A stretch of DNA of 64,000 nt from Ralstonia pickettii. GTDB lineage: Bacteria; Pseudomonadota; Gammaproteobacteria; Burkholderiales; Burkholderiaceae. This document shows positions 45,627 through 54,261 of the stretch, one piece after another. The DNA lies in assembly GCF_030582395.1 (NCBI RefSeq), contig NZ_CP104382.1:1054001-1118000 (forward strand), in the 5' to 3' direction. The notes below the pieces were generated by a model. That model was given only the letters and a program-made list of their open reading frames with translations. It was not told the DNA's origin and did not search any database. The translations under genes and the position numbers were made by a program. How positions within the stretch are numbered: the first letter of the stretch is position 1; every line of letters begins with the position of its first letter.

Positions 45627-46715
45627 TCAGTGAGCAGCAACATGCTCGGCAATCGCCTCGCCTACCTGCGTGGTATTGGCGGCGCCGCCCAGGTCAGGCG
45701 TGCGCGGGCCGTCTTTGAGCACGGCTTCGATGGCCGCGACGATGGCGTCGTGCGCCGCACGCCCCGCGCCCTGCCCTTGCGTGAGGAAGTCCAGCATCAG
45801 CGCGCCCGACCAGATCATCGCGATCGGGTTGGCGATGTTCTTGCCGTAGATGTCAGGCGCGGAGCCATGCACCGGTTCAAACAACGACGGGAACGTGCGA
45901 TCGGGGTTCAGGTTGGCGGAAGGGGCCAGGCCGATCGTGCCGGTGGTGGCGGGGCCAAGATCGGACAGGATGTCGCCAAACAGGTTGGTGGCGGCCACCA
46001 CATCGAAGCGATCCGGCTGCAGCACGAAGCGCGCGGTTAGGATGTCGATGTGCTGCTTGTCGAGCGTGACATCGGGGTAGCTTTGTGCGACTTCCTCAGC
46101 GCGCTTGTCCCACCACGGCATGCTGATGGCGATGCCGTTGCTCTTGGTGGCGAGCGTCACGTGCTTGCGCGGGCGGCTTTGTGCAAGGTCGAACGCGAAC
46201 TTGAGCAGCCGCTGTGCACCCTTGCGCGAGTAGACCGATTCCTGGATCACGATCTCGCGGTCGGTGCCTTCGTACATGATGCCGCCGAGCGACGTGTATT
46301 CGCCTTCGGTGTTCTCGCGCACGACGTAGTAATCAATGTCGCCGGGCTTGCGATTGGCGAGCGGGCACGGCACGCCCTCAAACAATCGCACGGGGCGCAG
46401 GTTGATGTATTGATCGAACTCCCGGCGGAACTTGAGCAGCGAACCCCACAGCGAAACGTGATCGGGCACCGTGGCGGGCCAGCCGACCGCGCCAAAGAAA
46501 ATCGCGTCCATGCCCTTGAGCTGCGCCTTCCAGTCGTCGGGCATCATCTGGCCATGCTGCTGGTAGTAGTCGCAGCTGGCCCAATCGATGGGGTGGCACT
46601 CAAGCTGCACGCCAAAGCGCTTGGCCGCTGCCTGGATGACGCGCAGGCCTTCTGGCATGACCTCCTTGCCGATGCCGTCTCCTGGAATGATCGCGATGCG
46701 GAATGCGGGAATCAT
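45627..46715 (-). CDS. Tartrate dehydrogenase / D-malate dehydrogenase (decarboxylating)
   Basis: 362 aa, isocitrate/isopropylmalate dehydrogenase fold. FRIAIIPGDGIGKEVMPEGL opens it. The metal/substrate loop is YVVRENTEGEYTSLGG, and the NAD site shows GTIGLAPSANLNPDRTFPSL plus EPVHGSAPDIYGKN. The preference for NAD is inferred from the lack of an NADP Lys/Tyr pair. It oxidises tartrate or D-malate. ATG 46715 has AAGGA upstream. A LysR regulator usually accompanies this gene in related bacteria. None is here. Confidence 0.85.
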   Translation of the reverse strand: MIPAFRIAIIPGDGIGKEVMPEGLRVIQAAAKRFGVQLECHPIDWASCDYYQQHGQMMPDDWKAQLKGMDAIFFGAVGWPATVPDHVSLWGSLLKFRREFDQYINLRPVRLFEGVPCPLANRKPGDIDYYVVRENTEGEYTSLGGIMYEGTDREIVIQESVYSRKGAQRLLKFAFDLAQSRPRKHVTLATKSNGIAISMPWWDKRAEEVAQSYPDVTLDKQHIDILTARFVLQPDRFDVVAATNLFGDILSDLGPATTGTIGLAPSANLNPDRTFPSLFEPVHGSAPDIYGKNIANPIAMIWSGALMLDFLTQGQGAGRAAHDAIVAAIEAVLKDGPRTPDLGGAANTTQVGEAIAEHVAAH

Positions 46716-46998
46716 GTCGTTCCTTTTGCTTCTCTGTTAGATGGAGACCGCCGCGGAATGGGCCACCGTGCGGTCCCGCTCGTCAAGCCAGGCCGGGCGC
46801 AGTTCGGGCACCGAGTTGGCAATTTGCACGCAGTATGGATGATGCGGGCCACCACGACCAAAATCGGACGCGCATACCCACGCGGCCCATGGTGGTTACC
46901 TCCAGGTGCGTACTTGTTGCCACGCCGCACCGTCCTTACTCTGCGTGCATCGCAATGTATCCGCTTGCCGGCCCGGCAGCGGACACCTCGGAGGTTCC

Positions 46999-47328
46999 AT
47001 GCTTCAAACCGCTTGGCTCTGGCTGCTGGCAGCCGGGGCTGTGGAGATCGCCATGGCGGTCTCCCTCAAGTTTGCGCAGGGGTGGACGCGCCCGATCCCC
47101 AGCGTGCTCGGCATCGTAACGGCGCTTGCGAGCGTCTTCCTGCTCACGCATGCCATGCGCGGCCTGCCTGCCGGCACGGCCTACGCCATCTGGACGGGTA
47201 TCGGTTCAGTGGGCGTGACGGTGCTGGGCATCGTGCTCTTTGGCGAGAGCATGCAGCCCGCGCGCCTGGCCTGCATCGGGCTGGTGATTGCCGGCACCGT
47301 CGGCCTCAACTTCTTCAACGCTGCGTAA
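46999..47328 (+). CDS. Small multidrug resistance transporter (SugE/Gdx-like)
   Basis: 109 aa, four membrane helices. The catalytic Glu is in WLWLLAAGAVEIAMAVSLKF (E17), shared by all SMR proteins. GTAYAIWTGIGSVGVTVLGI in helix 3 matches the SugE/Gdx guanidinium-exporter subgroup more than EmrE. ATG 46999 has CGGAGG. The upstream region shows no guanidine riboswitch that I can fold with confidence. Exported ions could be guanidinium or quaternary ammonium compounds. It is followed by the azoreductase gene 20 bp away. Confidence 0.85.
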   Translation: MLQTAWLWLLAAGAVEIAMAVSLKFAQGWTRPIPSVLGIVTALASVFLLTHAMRGLPAGTAYAIWTGIGSVGVTVLGIVLFGESMQPARLACIGLVIAGTVGLNFFNAA

Positions 47329-47348
47329 CACCGCCTCAGGAGCCCAGC

Positions 47349-47993
47349 ATGACCCGCCTGCTTTATATCGAAGCTTCACCCATGAAAACGCTGTCCCACT
47401 CCATCGACGTGGCCAAGCAGTTTCTCGACGCGTACCGCACCGCGCACCCCGGCCACGAGATGGACACGATCGACTTGTGGAGCCGGGACATCGACCTGCC
47501 CGCGTTCGATGCCGACATGATCGGCGCCAAGTTTGCCGTCTTGCGCACCCAGACAGCCACGCCGCAGCAGCGTGCGCAATGGCAGCGCGCCGTGGCGTTA
47601 GCGCAGCGGTTCAACGCGGCCGACCATTACCTCTTTTCCGTACCGATGTGGAATTTCGGGGTGCCGTATCGGCTCAAGCACTTCATTGATGTGGTGACGT
47701 TGCCGGGGCAGAACTGGAACTGGTCGCCCGCCACGGGCTATCAGGCGCTGCTCTCGGGCAAGAAGGCAGCGCTTATCTACGCCAGCGCCGGGGCGTACGC
47801 CGCACACACCGAGGGTGCCAGCGAATCGCCGGACGATTTCCAGAAGCCCTATCTGCGCCGCTGGCTGCGTTTTCTCGGCATTGAAGATGTGACGGAGATC
47901 AGCGCCGCGCCCACGCTCACCGCGCCCGATCTGCTCGCGGCGACCAAGGCCGATGCCAAAGCGCGAGCGGCGGCGTTGGGCGCAGCCTTCTGA
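47349..47993 (+). CDS. FMN-dependent NADH:azoreductase
   Basis: 214 aa flavodoxin-like fold starting MTRLLYIEASPMKTLSHSID, with AGGAG before the ATG at 47349. FMN contacts: the SPM segment near the start, VPMWNFGVPYRLKHFID and a later YASAGAYAAHTE loop. The family reduces azo compounds and quinones with NADH in two-electron steps. Starting 20 bp after the SMR exporter gene, it likely shares its transcript. An Rrf2 regulator follows. Confidence 0.88.
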   Translation: MTRLLYIEASPMKTLSHSIDVAKQFLDAYRTAHPGHEMDTIDLWSRDIDLPAFDADMIGAKFAVLRTQTATPQQRAQWQRAVALAQRFNAADHYLFSVPMWNFGVPYRLKHFIDVVTLPGQNWNWSPATGYQALLSGKKAALIYASAGAYAAHTEGASESPDDFQKPYLRRWLRFLGIEDVTEISAAPTLTAPDLLAATKADAKARAAALGAAF

Positions 47994-48014
47994 AATGCAC
48001 GTCTGCCGACGGGG

Positions 48015-48051
48015 TTGACCGCGAGCCAAAGTGTATCTAACATGGTTACAC
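48015..48051 (+). promoter_or_regulatory. Promoter and overlapping operator of the Rrf2 gene
   Basis: TTGACC (48015-48020) and TAACAT (48038-48043) are 17 bp apart. The imperfect palindrome 48031-48051 overlaps the -10 box. On the minus strand it reads TGTAACCATGTTAGATACA, sharing 13 of 19 positions with a site before the next gene (48543). Confidence 0.55.
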
Positions 48052-48067
48052 TTTTGTACGTGACTCC

Positions 48068-48505
48068 ATGTCTACCAGCAGCCGCTTCGCCGTCGCCGTG
48101 CACATCCTGACCCTGCTTGCCAGTGCGGAGGGGCCGGTGCCGTCTTCGCTCATTGCTGGCAGCGTGGGTACCAACCCGGCGCTGATCCGGCGTCTGGTGG
48201 CGCAATTGGCGGATGCCGGTTTTGTGACCTCGCAGATGGGCGCAACCGGCGGCGCCACGCTGGCGCGGCCGGCAGACCGAATCACGTTGCTCGACGTCTT
48301 TCGTGTGGTGGAAGCTCCGATGCTGATTGCGCTGCCGCCCAACGCGCCCAACCCGGCGTGCGAGGTCGGTCGTGAGATCACCGGCGTGCTCGAACGCGTG
48401 ACGGAACGCGCGCAGGCCGCGCTGGAAGCCGAGCTGGCTGCGCAAACCATCGCCAGCATCCTCAGCGAGGTGGGGCACGCGCAACGCCGCCGCCGTCGGG
48501 CCTAG
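48068..48505 (+). CDS. Rrf2-family transcriptional regulator
   Basis: 145 aa. Rrf2 winged HTH: SSRFAVAVHILTLLASAEGP, then SSLIAGSVGTNPALIRRLVA and AGFVTSQMGATGGATLARPA with IRLLDVFRVVE-like helix. Cys near residue 98 (NPACEVGREI) is single, so an iron-sulfur cluster of the NsrR/IscR type is unlikely. It resembles YwnA-type members, often beside an NAD(P)-binding protein, as here. It probably represses itself and the gene at 48604 through the shared TGTAAC-type operators, and is ended by an intrinsic terminator. Confidence 0.85.
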   Translation: MSTSSRFAVAVHILTLLASAEGPVPSSLIAGSVGTNPALIRRLVAQLADAGFVTSQMGATGGATLARPADRITLLDVFRVVEAPMLIALPPNAPNPACEVGREITGVLERVTERAQAALEAELAAQTIASILSEVGHAQRRRRRA

Positions 48506-48508
48506 CGG

Positions 48509-48533
48509 GGCCGCATGTCGGCCTCTTTTTTTT
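48509..48533 (+). terminator. Intrinsic terminator of the Rrf2 gene
   Basis: GGCCG and CGGCC arms around CATGT, followed by TC and eight T, right after the stop codon. Confidence 0.8.
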
Positions 48534-48537
48534 ATCC

Positions 48538-48566
48538 CTATATGTAACTGCATTAATTACATATAG
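48538..48566. promoter_or_regulatory. Palindromic operator before the NAD(P)-binding protein gene
   Basis: Perfect 10-bp arms CTATATGTAA and TTACATATAG with a 9-bp centre, AT-rich within GC-rich DNA. It contains TGTAACTGCATTAATTACA, matching the site in the Rrf2 promoter. Lies 38 bp before the start codon at 48604. Confidence 0.6.
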
Positions 48567-48603
48567 CGTTTCAACCACCCAGACCAACCACAAGGAATTG
48601 ACC

Positions 48604-49215
48604 ATGAAGATCGCAATCATCGGCGCCACGGGGCGCGTGGGCACCCGCCTGATCGACGAAGCGCTGCGCCGCGGCCATCAGGTGACGGCCATTGCGCGCA
48701 CCGCCTCGAAGCTGCCAGCGCGCGCTGGCCTGACGACCAAGGATGTCGACGTGGCCGACGAGGCGGGGCTCGTGGCAGCGCTTGCCGGCAACGATGTGGT
48801 CTACAGCACCGTGCGTTTCCTGCAGGCAAATGCCGACCAGATTGTTGGCGCGGTGAAGAAGGCCGCCGTGCCGCGCCTGCTGGTCGTGGGTGGTGCCGGC
48901 AGCCTGGAAGTGGCTCCGGGCGTGGCGTTGATCGACACGCCGCAGTTTCCTAAGGAGTACTTTGAAGAAGCATCGGCCGGCCGCGATTTCCTCAACGCGC
49001 TGCGCAAGGAAACCGAGTTGAACTGGACGTTCGTGTCGCCGTCGGCCATCTTCGAACCGGGCGAGCGCACGGGGCGCTTCCGCGTCGGCAAGGATTCACT
49101 GCTGGTGGATGCGAACGGCAAGCCCTGGATTTCGATGGAAGACTACGCCATCGCCTTCCTCGACGAAACGGAAAAGCCGGCACACCCGCGCCAGCGTTTC
49201 ACGGTCGGTTACTGA
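48604..49215 (+). CDS. NAD(P)-dependent oxidoreductase, NmrA/YwnB-like
   Basis: 203 aa starting MKIAIIGATGRVGTRLIDEA with AAGGA seven bases before ATG 48604. GATGRVG binds NAD(P). The tail VSPSAIFEPGERTGRF and a WISMEDYAIAFLDETE block match the YwnB/biliverdin-reductase-B-like NAD(P)-binding group. It lacks the YxxxK catalytic pair, so the reaction is unclear. The adjacent Rrf2 regulator and the operator suggest induction by redox or electrophile stress, which is inferred only. Confidence 0.82.
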   Translation: MKIAIIGATGRVGTRLIDEALRRGHQVTAIARTASKLPARAGLTTKDVDVADEAGLVAALAGNDVVYSTVRFLQANADQIVGAVKKAAVPRLLVVGGAGSLEVAPGVALIDTPQFPKEYFEEASAGRDFLNALRKETELNWTFVSPSAIFEPGERTGRFRVGKDSLLVDANGKPWISMEDYAIAFLDETEKPAHPRQRFTVGY

Positions 49216-49250
49216 TCAGCGGCGGATGGGGGCACGGGGGTGCGCGCCAA

Positions 49251-50738
49251 TCAATGACCGCGCGTGTCGGCCATGCCCGGCGGCGCATCATCGGGCTCGA
49301 TCGGCTCGGGCGCGGATTCGAGCGCCGGCAGGCGGATCACGATCGCGCACCCTCTGCCTTCGGCATGGGCCAGGCCGTCTTCGATGGCCACCGAGCCATT
49401 CCCCAATTCAACGATGCGGCGCACGATCGCCAGGCCCAGGCCGCTGCCTTGCGACTGACTGGTGCGCGGGCGGTAGAACCGCTCGAATACGCGATCGCGC
49501 TCGTCGGGCGGGATACCGGGGCCGGAATCTTCAATGCGCAGTTCGACCATGGGCACGCCCGCCTGCTCGATGCGGTTGACGGCCACGCGCACCTCGCCGC
49601 CATTGGGTGTTTCGCGCACGGCGTTGTCGAGCACGTTTTCGACCAGCGTCGCGGCGTCTTCATGCGACACCGATACCCACGCCTGGTTGGCGCCGTCATA
49701 CGACAGCGTGATGTTGCGACGCTCGGCGCGCGAGGCTTGCTGAATCACGCCGCTGCGCGCACAGCCGGCCAGGTCGGAGAGCGCACCCTGCGCGAGCTGC
49801 GCCTCCACCCGGCGCGCATCCAGCCGGGCAATGGCGAGCAGCTTGGCGAGCGACTGCGTCGCGCGTGAAATCCCGCGATCGAACTCGCGCAGGGCGGTGG
49901 AACGGTCGTCTTCGCTGTCGGAATGCGACACGACATATGCCTGCGCCTGAATGGCGGCCAGCGGCGTGCGCAGTTCGTGCGCGGCATCGGCGAAGAAACG
50001 GCGGTCCGCCTCGATACCGCGACGCACGCGCGCGAACAGGCCGTTCAGGGCTTCGACCAGCGGTTTCAACTCGGCGTGTTCGACGCTCTGCACGGGGTCA
50101 AGATCGGCGGAGTCGCGCGCTTCCACCTGGCGCGTGAGCGTACGCAGCGGCTTGAGGCCCTGATGCGCCGCCCAACCAACCATCACCATCAGGGCGCTCG
50201 CCAGGATGGCCAGCGCCACCGCCACTTCCTGGAAAAGATCGCGAATGGCGCGTTCGTAGGCGGCCAGGGGCTGCGCGACGGTGGCCGATATCTTGCCGTC
50301 AACGCTGTCGACCGTGTAGCTGCGCCACGGCTTGCCCTCGAGCATGATCTCGACCACGGTGTCGTGCGCCTTTCCGCACGGCATGGTGGGCGCACCGGGG
50401 AAGGCGGTGATGACGTTGCCGGCGCGATCGCACAGCACGTAGCGGAATTCGCCAGGCAGGATGTTGGGCAGCGAGAGGCCCAGCTTGATGTCGGTAAGGC
50501 GGCGCAGGAATTCTTCGCGGCGCGGCACGTCATCCATGTTGAGCGTGGTGAGGTCCGCATAGGCCTGCGCCGACATGCGCAGATCGCTCACCACCTGGCG
50601 GCTGTTGGTGCGCGAGATTTCCAGATGCGCGATGACGAGCTGCACCAGCAGCATCAACACCAGCGCGAGCAGGATCAGCACATACAGGCGGAACGACAGC
50701 GAGCGAACCCGCAGGATGGCTGGAACCGCCAGCTTCAT
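49251..50738 (-). CDS. Two-component sensor histidine kinase
   Basis: 495 aa. Membrane helices at about residues 16-38 and 172-190 enclose a ~130-aa periplasmic sensor. HAMP-type linker from about 190, HisKA with H254 in RRFFADAAHELRTPLAAIQA, and HATPase N box (TLVENVLDNAVRETPNGG) and G boxes (IEDSGPGIPPDERDRVF, GSGLGLAIVRRIVEL) are intact. It resembles the QseC/TctE group. Its start overlaps the stop of the regulator gene upstream (ATGA). The stimulus is unknown. Confidence 0.88.
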   Translation of the reverse strand: MKLAVPAILRVRSLSFRLYVLILLALVLMLLVQLVIAHLEISRTNSRQVVSDLRMSAQAYADLTTLNMDDVPRREEFLRRLTDIKLGLSLPNILPGEFRYVLCDRAGNVITAFPGAPTMPCGKAHDTVVEIMLEGKPWRSYTVDSVDGKISATVAQPLAAYERAIRDLFQEVAVALAILASALMVMVGWAAHQGLKPLRTLTRQVEARDSADLDPVQSVEHAELKPLVEALNGLFARVRRGIEADRRFFADAAHELRTPLAAIQAQAYVVSHSDSEDDRSTALREFDRGISRATQSLAKLLAIARLDARRVEAQLAQGALSDLAGCARSGVIQQASRAERRNITLSYDGANQAWVSVSHEDAATLVENVLDNAVRETPNGGEVRVAVNRIEQAGVPMVELRIEDSGPGIPPDERDRVFERFYRPRTSQSQGSGLGLAIVRRIVELGNGSVAIEDGLAHAEGRGCAIVIRLPALESAPEPIEPDDAPPGMADTRGH

Positions 50739-51412
50739 TGGCCCGCCCCGCGGTTGCCACCGATCATGTAGCCGACACCGCGAATGGTCTGGATGGTTTC
50801 GTTGCCGAGCTTTCTGCGCAGGTGGTGGATGACGACCTCCAGCGCGTTGGCGCTCACGCTGTCGCCCTCACGATAGAGCGCATCCATGAGCGTCTCGCGC
50901 GGTACCCAGCGGTGGGCGCGGCGCACAAGTTCGAGCAGCAGCTGGTATTCGCGCGGCGTGAGTTCAATGACCTGCCCCTCTTGTGTCACGCGCTTCTGCG
51001 AGGGTTCCACCACCAGGTTGCCGACGTTCCACTGATTGGTGCTCTGTCCCGCATGGCGGCGCAGCACGGCGCGCAGACGGGCGATGAGTTCGTCCACCGG
51101 GAACGGCTTGACGAGAAAATCGTCCGCGCCGGAATCCAGGCCCTTGAGCCGTTCCGACAGCGCGTCGCGCGCGCTGGCGATGATCACGGGCACGTCGCTG
51201 TGCGCGGCACGCAGTTCTTCCAGGAACGTATGGCCTTCACCATCGGGCAACCCGAGATCCAGCACGATGGCTTCGAACGTGTTGGTGGTGATCCATTTCT
51301 GCGCGTCGACAAGGCGGCGCACCCAGGTCGCGTTGTAGCCGGCCTGACGCAGCGCGCGGGCCAGCGCCGTGCCCAACGGCAAATCGTCTTCGATGAGGAG
51401 GATGGCGTTCAT
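50735..51412 (-). CDS. OmpR-family response regulator
   Basis: 225 aa from ATG 51412 (MNAILLIEDDLPLGTALARA). Receiver with phospho-acceptor Asp in FEAIVLDLGLPDGEGHTF (about residue 51), Lys in DDFLVKPFPVDELI, and the C-terminal winged helix PREYQLLLELVRRAHRWVPR with RRKLGNETIQTIRGVGYMI. It is transcribed ahead of the kinase with a 4-bp overlap. Related QseB/PmrA-type regulators control surface or metal genes. A second Nramp importer is divergent, 233 bp away, a possible target. Confidence 0.9.
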   Translation of the reverse strand: MNAILLIEDDLPLGTALARALRQAGYNATWVRRLVDAQKWITTNTFEAIVLDLGLPDGEGHTFLEELRAAHSDVPVIIASARDALSERLKGLDSGADDFLVKPFPVDELIARLRAVLRRHAGQSTNQWNVGNLVVEPSQKRVTQEGQVIELTPREYQLLLELVRRAHRWVPRETLMDALYREGDSVSANALEVVIHHLRRKLGNETIQTIRGVGYMIGGNRGAGQ

Positions 51413-51645
51413 GCGCGGGAATCTCGGCGGCGGTAATGACGGTAAACGGACAACCGGCACCTGGGAAACAGGCGCCGGCGAAGGTCGAAATCTACCGCAA
51501 CGGACTGAGCTTTACCTTAAATGTGTGGAGACACGTGACGAAGAAGTCGCCCCGTGAACCCAGACTGGGCGCAGTCGCGGGCGCGCAGCGTGGTGTTTAG
51601 CTATCATTCCGGAATTCCGATTGCATTTTTCTTCAGCAACCGCGC

Positions 51646-52965
51646 ATGTTCCGTCTGCCCACGACCGCCACCGCACCGTTCTGCCCGTCCGAGGTGCGCG
51701 GCACCGTTGCCGTCCCGCCCGGCCTGCCCCTGTGGAAAAAGCTGCTGCGCTTTGCGGGGCCGGGGCTGCTGGTGTCGGTCGGTTACATGGACCCCGGCAA
51801 CTGGGCAACCGACATTGAAGCCGGTTCACGTTATGGCTATGCGCTCCTGTTCGTTGTGGTGCTCTCCAGTCTGGCGGCGATGGTGCTGCAGTGTCTGTCG
51901 GCGCGGCTTGGCATCGTCACGGGCATGGATCTGGCGCGTGCGTCGCGCAATCGCTATCAACCCGGCGCGTTGCGCGTGCAGTGGCTGTTGGCAGAGCTGT
52001 CTATCATCGCGTGCGACTTGGCCGAGGTGCTGGGCTGCGCGCTGGCCTTCCACTTGCTGCTGGGCGTGCCGATCCTTTGGGGCGTGGCGCTCACCGCGCT
52101 GGACACGCTGATCGTGCTGGGCCTGAAGGGCAAGAACTTCCGCCAGTTGGAAGCCATCGTGCTGGGGCTGATTCTGACGATCGGGCTGTGCTACTTCGTT
52201 GAACTCGTGCTCATCAAGCCGCACTGGCCCTCGGTGGCCGCAGGGCTGATGCCGTCGTGGCAGGCCGTGAGCCAGCGCGAGCCGCTGTATCTGGCCATCG
52301 GCATCCTGGGCGCGACGGTGATGCCGCACAACCTGTACCTGCATTCGTCCATCGTGCAGACCCGCATGACGGCCAACACCGAAGCCGCCAAGCGCGAGGC
52401 CATCAGTTTGTCGCGGCTTGACACGATCGTGTCGCTGGGGCTGGCGCTGCTGGTGAACGGCGCGATCCTGATCCTGGCGGCAGCGGCGTTCAACGCGCAC
52501 GGCCATCAGAACGTGGCCGACATCCAGGATGCCTATCGCCTGCTGGAGCCCATCGTCGGAACGGCGCTGGCGGGGTTGCTGTTCGGTATCGCGTTGCTGG
52601 CGGCGGGGCAAAGCTCGACCTTTACCGGCACCATCGCGGGGCAGATCCTCATGGAGGGCTTCCTCGATTTGCGCATTCCCTGCTGGCAGCGGCGGTTGAT
52701 CACGCGGGCCCTGGCGTTGATTCCCGCGTTCATCGGCGTAGCAATGCTGGGCGACCACGCCATCGGCAAGCTTCTGGTCATCAGCCAGGTGGTGCTCGGC
52801 CTGCAGTTGCCATTTGCGATGTTTCCGCTGATCCGCATGACGGGCGATCGCACCCTGATGGGCGTCTTTGCTAACAGCCGATTCACGTCGTGGCTGGCAT
52901 GGGGCCTGTTCGTCGTCATCGGCGTCGCCAATGTGTGGCTGGTATGGCAGGTACTGGCGGGCTGA
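51646..52965 (+). CDS. Nramp-family divalent metal transporter (MntH-like)
   Basis: 439 aa, about 11 membrane helices. Helix 1 DPGN (VGYMDPGNWATDIEAGSRYG) and helix 6 GATVMPHNLYLHSSIVQTR hold the complete metal site including the canonical MPHN. It should import Mn(II) or Fe(II) with protons. It is the second Nramp gene of the window and the more typical one. It is divergent from the two-component operon across 233 bp, where no known metal-regulator box is obvious. No strong ribosome site is visible. Confidence 0.9.
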   Translation: MFRLPTTATAPFCPSEVRGTVAVPPGLPLWKKLLRFAGPGLLVSVGYMDPGNWATDIEAGSRYGYALLFVVVLSSLAAMVLQCLSARLGIVTGMDLARASRNRYQPGALRVQWLLAELSIIACDLAEVLGCALAFHLLLGVPILWGVALTALDTLIVLGLKGKNFRQLEAIVLGLILTIGLCYFVELVLIKPHWPSVAAGLMPSWQAVSQREPLYLAIGILGATVMPHNLYLHSSIVQTRMTANTEAAKREAISLSRLDTIVSLGLALLVNGAILILAAAAFNAHGHQNVADIQDAYRLLEPIVGTALAGLLFGIALLAAGQSSTFTGTIAGQILMEGFLDLRIPCWQRRLITRALALIPAFIGVAMLGDHAIGKLLVISQVVLGLQLPFAMFPLIRMTGDRTLMGVFANSRFTSWLAWGLFVVIGVANVWLVWQVLAG

Positions 52966-53107
52966 TACGCCCATTGCGGGATTTCCCCCACTAAAAATCC
53001 GCGCACGGCGCCGCCTGCCGCCATTAGAATGCGCGCTTTGTTGCGCAATCCGGCCACGCCCGCGCCCGCATCATCCCGTCGCGTCAGCAGGCCTCCCTTG
53101 TCCTGCC

Positions 53108-54208
53108 TTGAGCGCGAACCTGCCTACCGCTTCCGACCTGCCCGACGCCCGCACGCCCTCGCTCGACTATCAGGCGCGCCATTTCGTGCCGATGATCCTC
53201 GCGCTGAGCAAATGCGGCGTGCTCGGTTACGCCTTCGCGGTCATGCTGGGCTGGTCGGTCGGGCTGCTGCATCGGCCCGAACCGCTACTCGCGCTGCTCC
53301 TGGTTCTGGTGGCGATCGTGGTGACAGCCCAGCGCTATCGGCATACCGGCATGTGGGGCGTGCTGGCGCTCACTCACCTGCTGGCGGAGGAAGTGGCGAT
53401 CATCGCGTTCGGCCATCAGGCAGGTCTGCAATGGGTGCTGCCGGCGTTCTACCTGATGCCGCTTGCCACCAGCCCCGCGTGGCTCACACGGCGCGATTTC
53501 TGCATTGCCATGGCGCTCTGCACGGCCGGGCCCGTCGTTGCGCTGCTCATCGCGCCGGAACCGGCCGCGGCAATCCACCACGGCTGGCTGGGGCTGGTGC
53601 TCTATCTGCCCATCTGCATTGCCGCGGCCGCCGTCATTCACCACTACCTGCTGCGCGCCATGGCCCGGCACTTTGCGGCCGAACGCAGCCTGGCCGATCG
53701 CGCCAACACCGACCACCTGACCGGCATGCTGGCGCGCCAGCGCTTCTTTGAGCTGGGCAGCTTTGCGGTCGAGCGCGCACAACATCACGCCGAGCCGCTG
53801 TGCGCCCTGTACCTAGACGTCGATCACTTCAAGTCGATCAACGATACGTGGGGACACGCCGCCGGCGATGAGGCACTCGTCGCGCTGTCCGATGCGCTGG
53901 CGGGCGTGCTGCGCCCGGCCGATCTGTTTGGCCGTCTGGGCGGCGACGAATTTGCCGTGCTGCTGCCCGGTTGCGGCCTGACGGGTGCGCTCGCCGTGGT
54001 CGAACGGCTCAAGACGGCGGTGGCGGGCACGCAAACGCCCGCGGGGCCGCTGACAGTGAGCGTGGGCGCGGCACCGCTGCGACCCGGGCAAGACCTGGCA
54101 CGCCTGCTGGCCAATGCCGATCTCGGACTGATGGAGGCCAAGCGTCAGGGCCGCAACCGCGTGTGCGTGCCGACCGACGCTGAGCCGGAGGCAACGCTGC
54201 GGCCGTAA
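53108..54208 (+). CDS. Membrane diguanylate cyclase (GGDEF)
   Basis: About 366 aa if TTG 53108 is the start. Later in-frame starts are possible. Five to six membrane helices (about 28-180) precede the GGDEF domain (NTDHLTGMLARQRFFELG to C-terminus). Active site is GRLGGDEFAVLLPG. An inhibitory RxxD I-site, RPAD, stands five residues before GGDEF, so product feedback is likely. It should synthesise cyclic di-GMP. It lies about 1.2 kb before the end of the NfrAB-type operon and could be a source of the signal that operon reads, though no evidence links them directly. Confidence 0.85.
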   Translation: MSANLPTASDLPDARTPSLDYQARHFVPMILALSKCGVLGYAFAVMLGWSVGLLHRPEPLLALLLVLVAIVVTAQRYRHTGMWGVLALTHLLAEEVAIIAFGHQAGLQWVLPAFYLMPLATSPAWLTRRDFCIAMALCTAGPVVALLIAPEPAAAIHHGWLGLVLYLPICIAAAAVIHHYLLRAMARHFAAERSLADRANTDHLTGMLARQRFFELGSFAVERAQHHAEPLCALYLDVDHFKSINDTWGHAAGDEALVALSDALAGVLRPADLFGRLGGDEFAVLLPGCGLTGALAVVERLKTAVAGTQTPAGPLTVSVGAAPLRPGQDLARLLANADLGLMEAKRQGRNRVCVPTDAEPEATLRP

Positions 54209-54261
54209 CGCAGGCACGCTTTGTGCGGCGCAGCATCCGTGTTTTCTGCACGGAGATGCCA

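Noticed and set aside
46740..46998. Guanidine riboswitch before the SMR exporter
   Set aside because: The expected paired hairpins with ACGR loops could not be found by eye. A covariance-model search would settle it.
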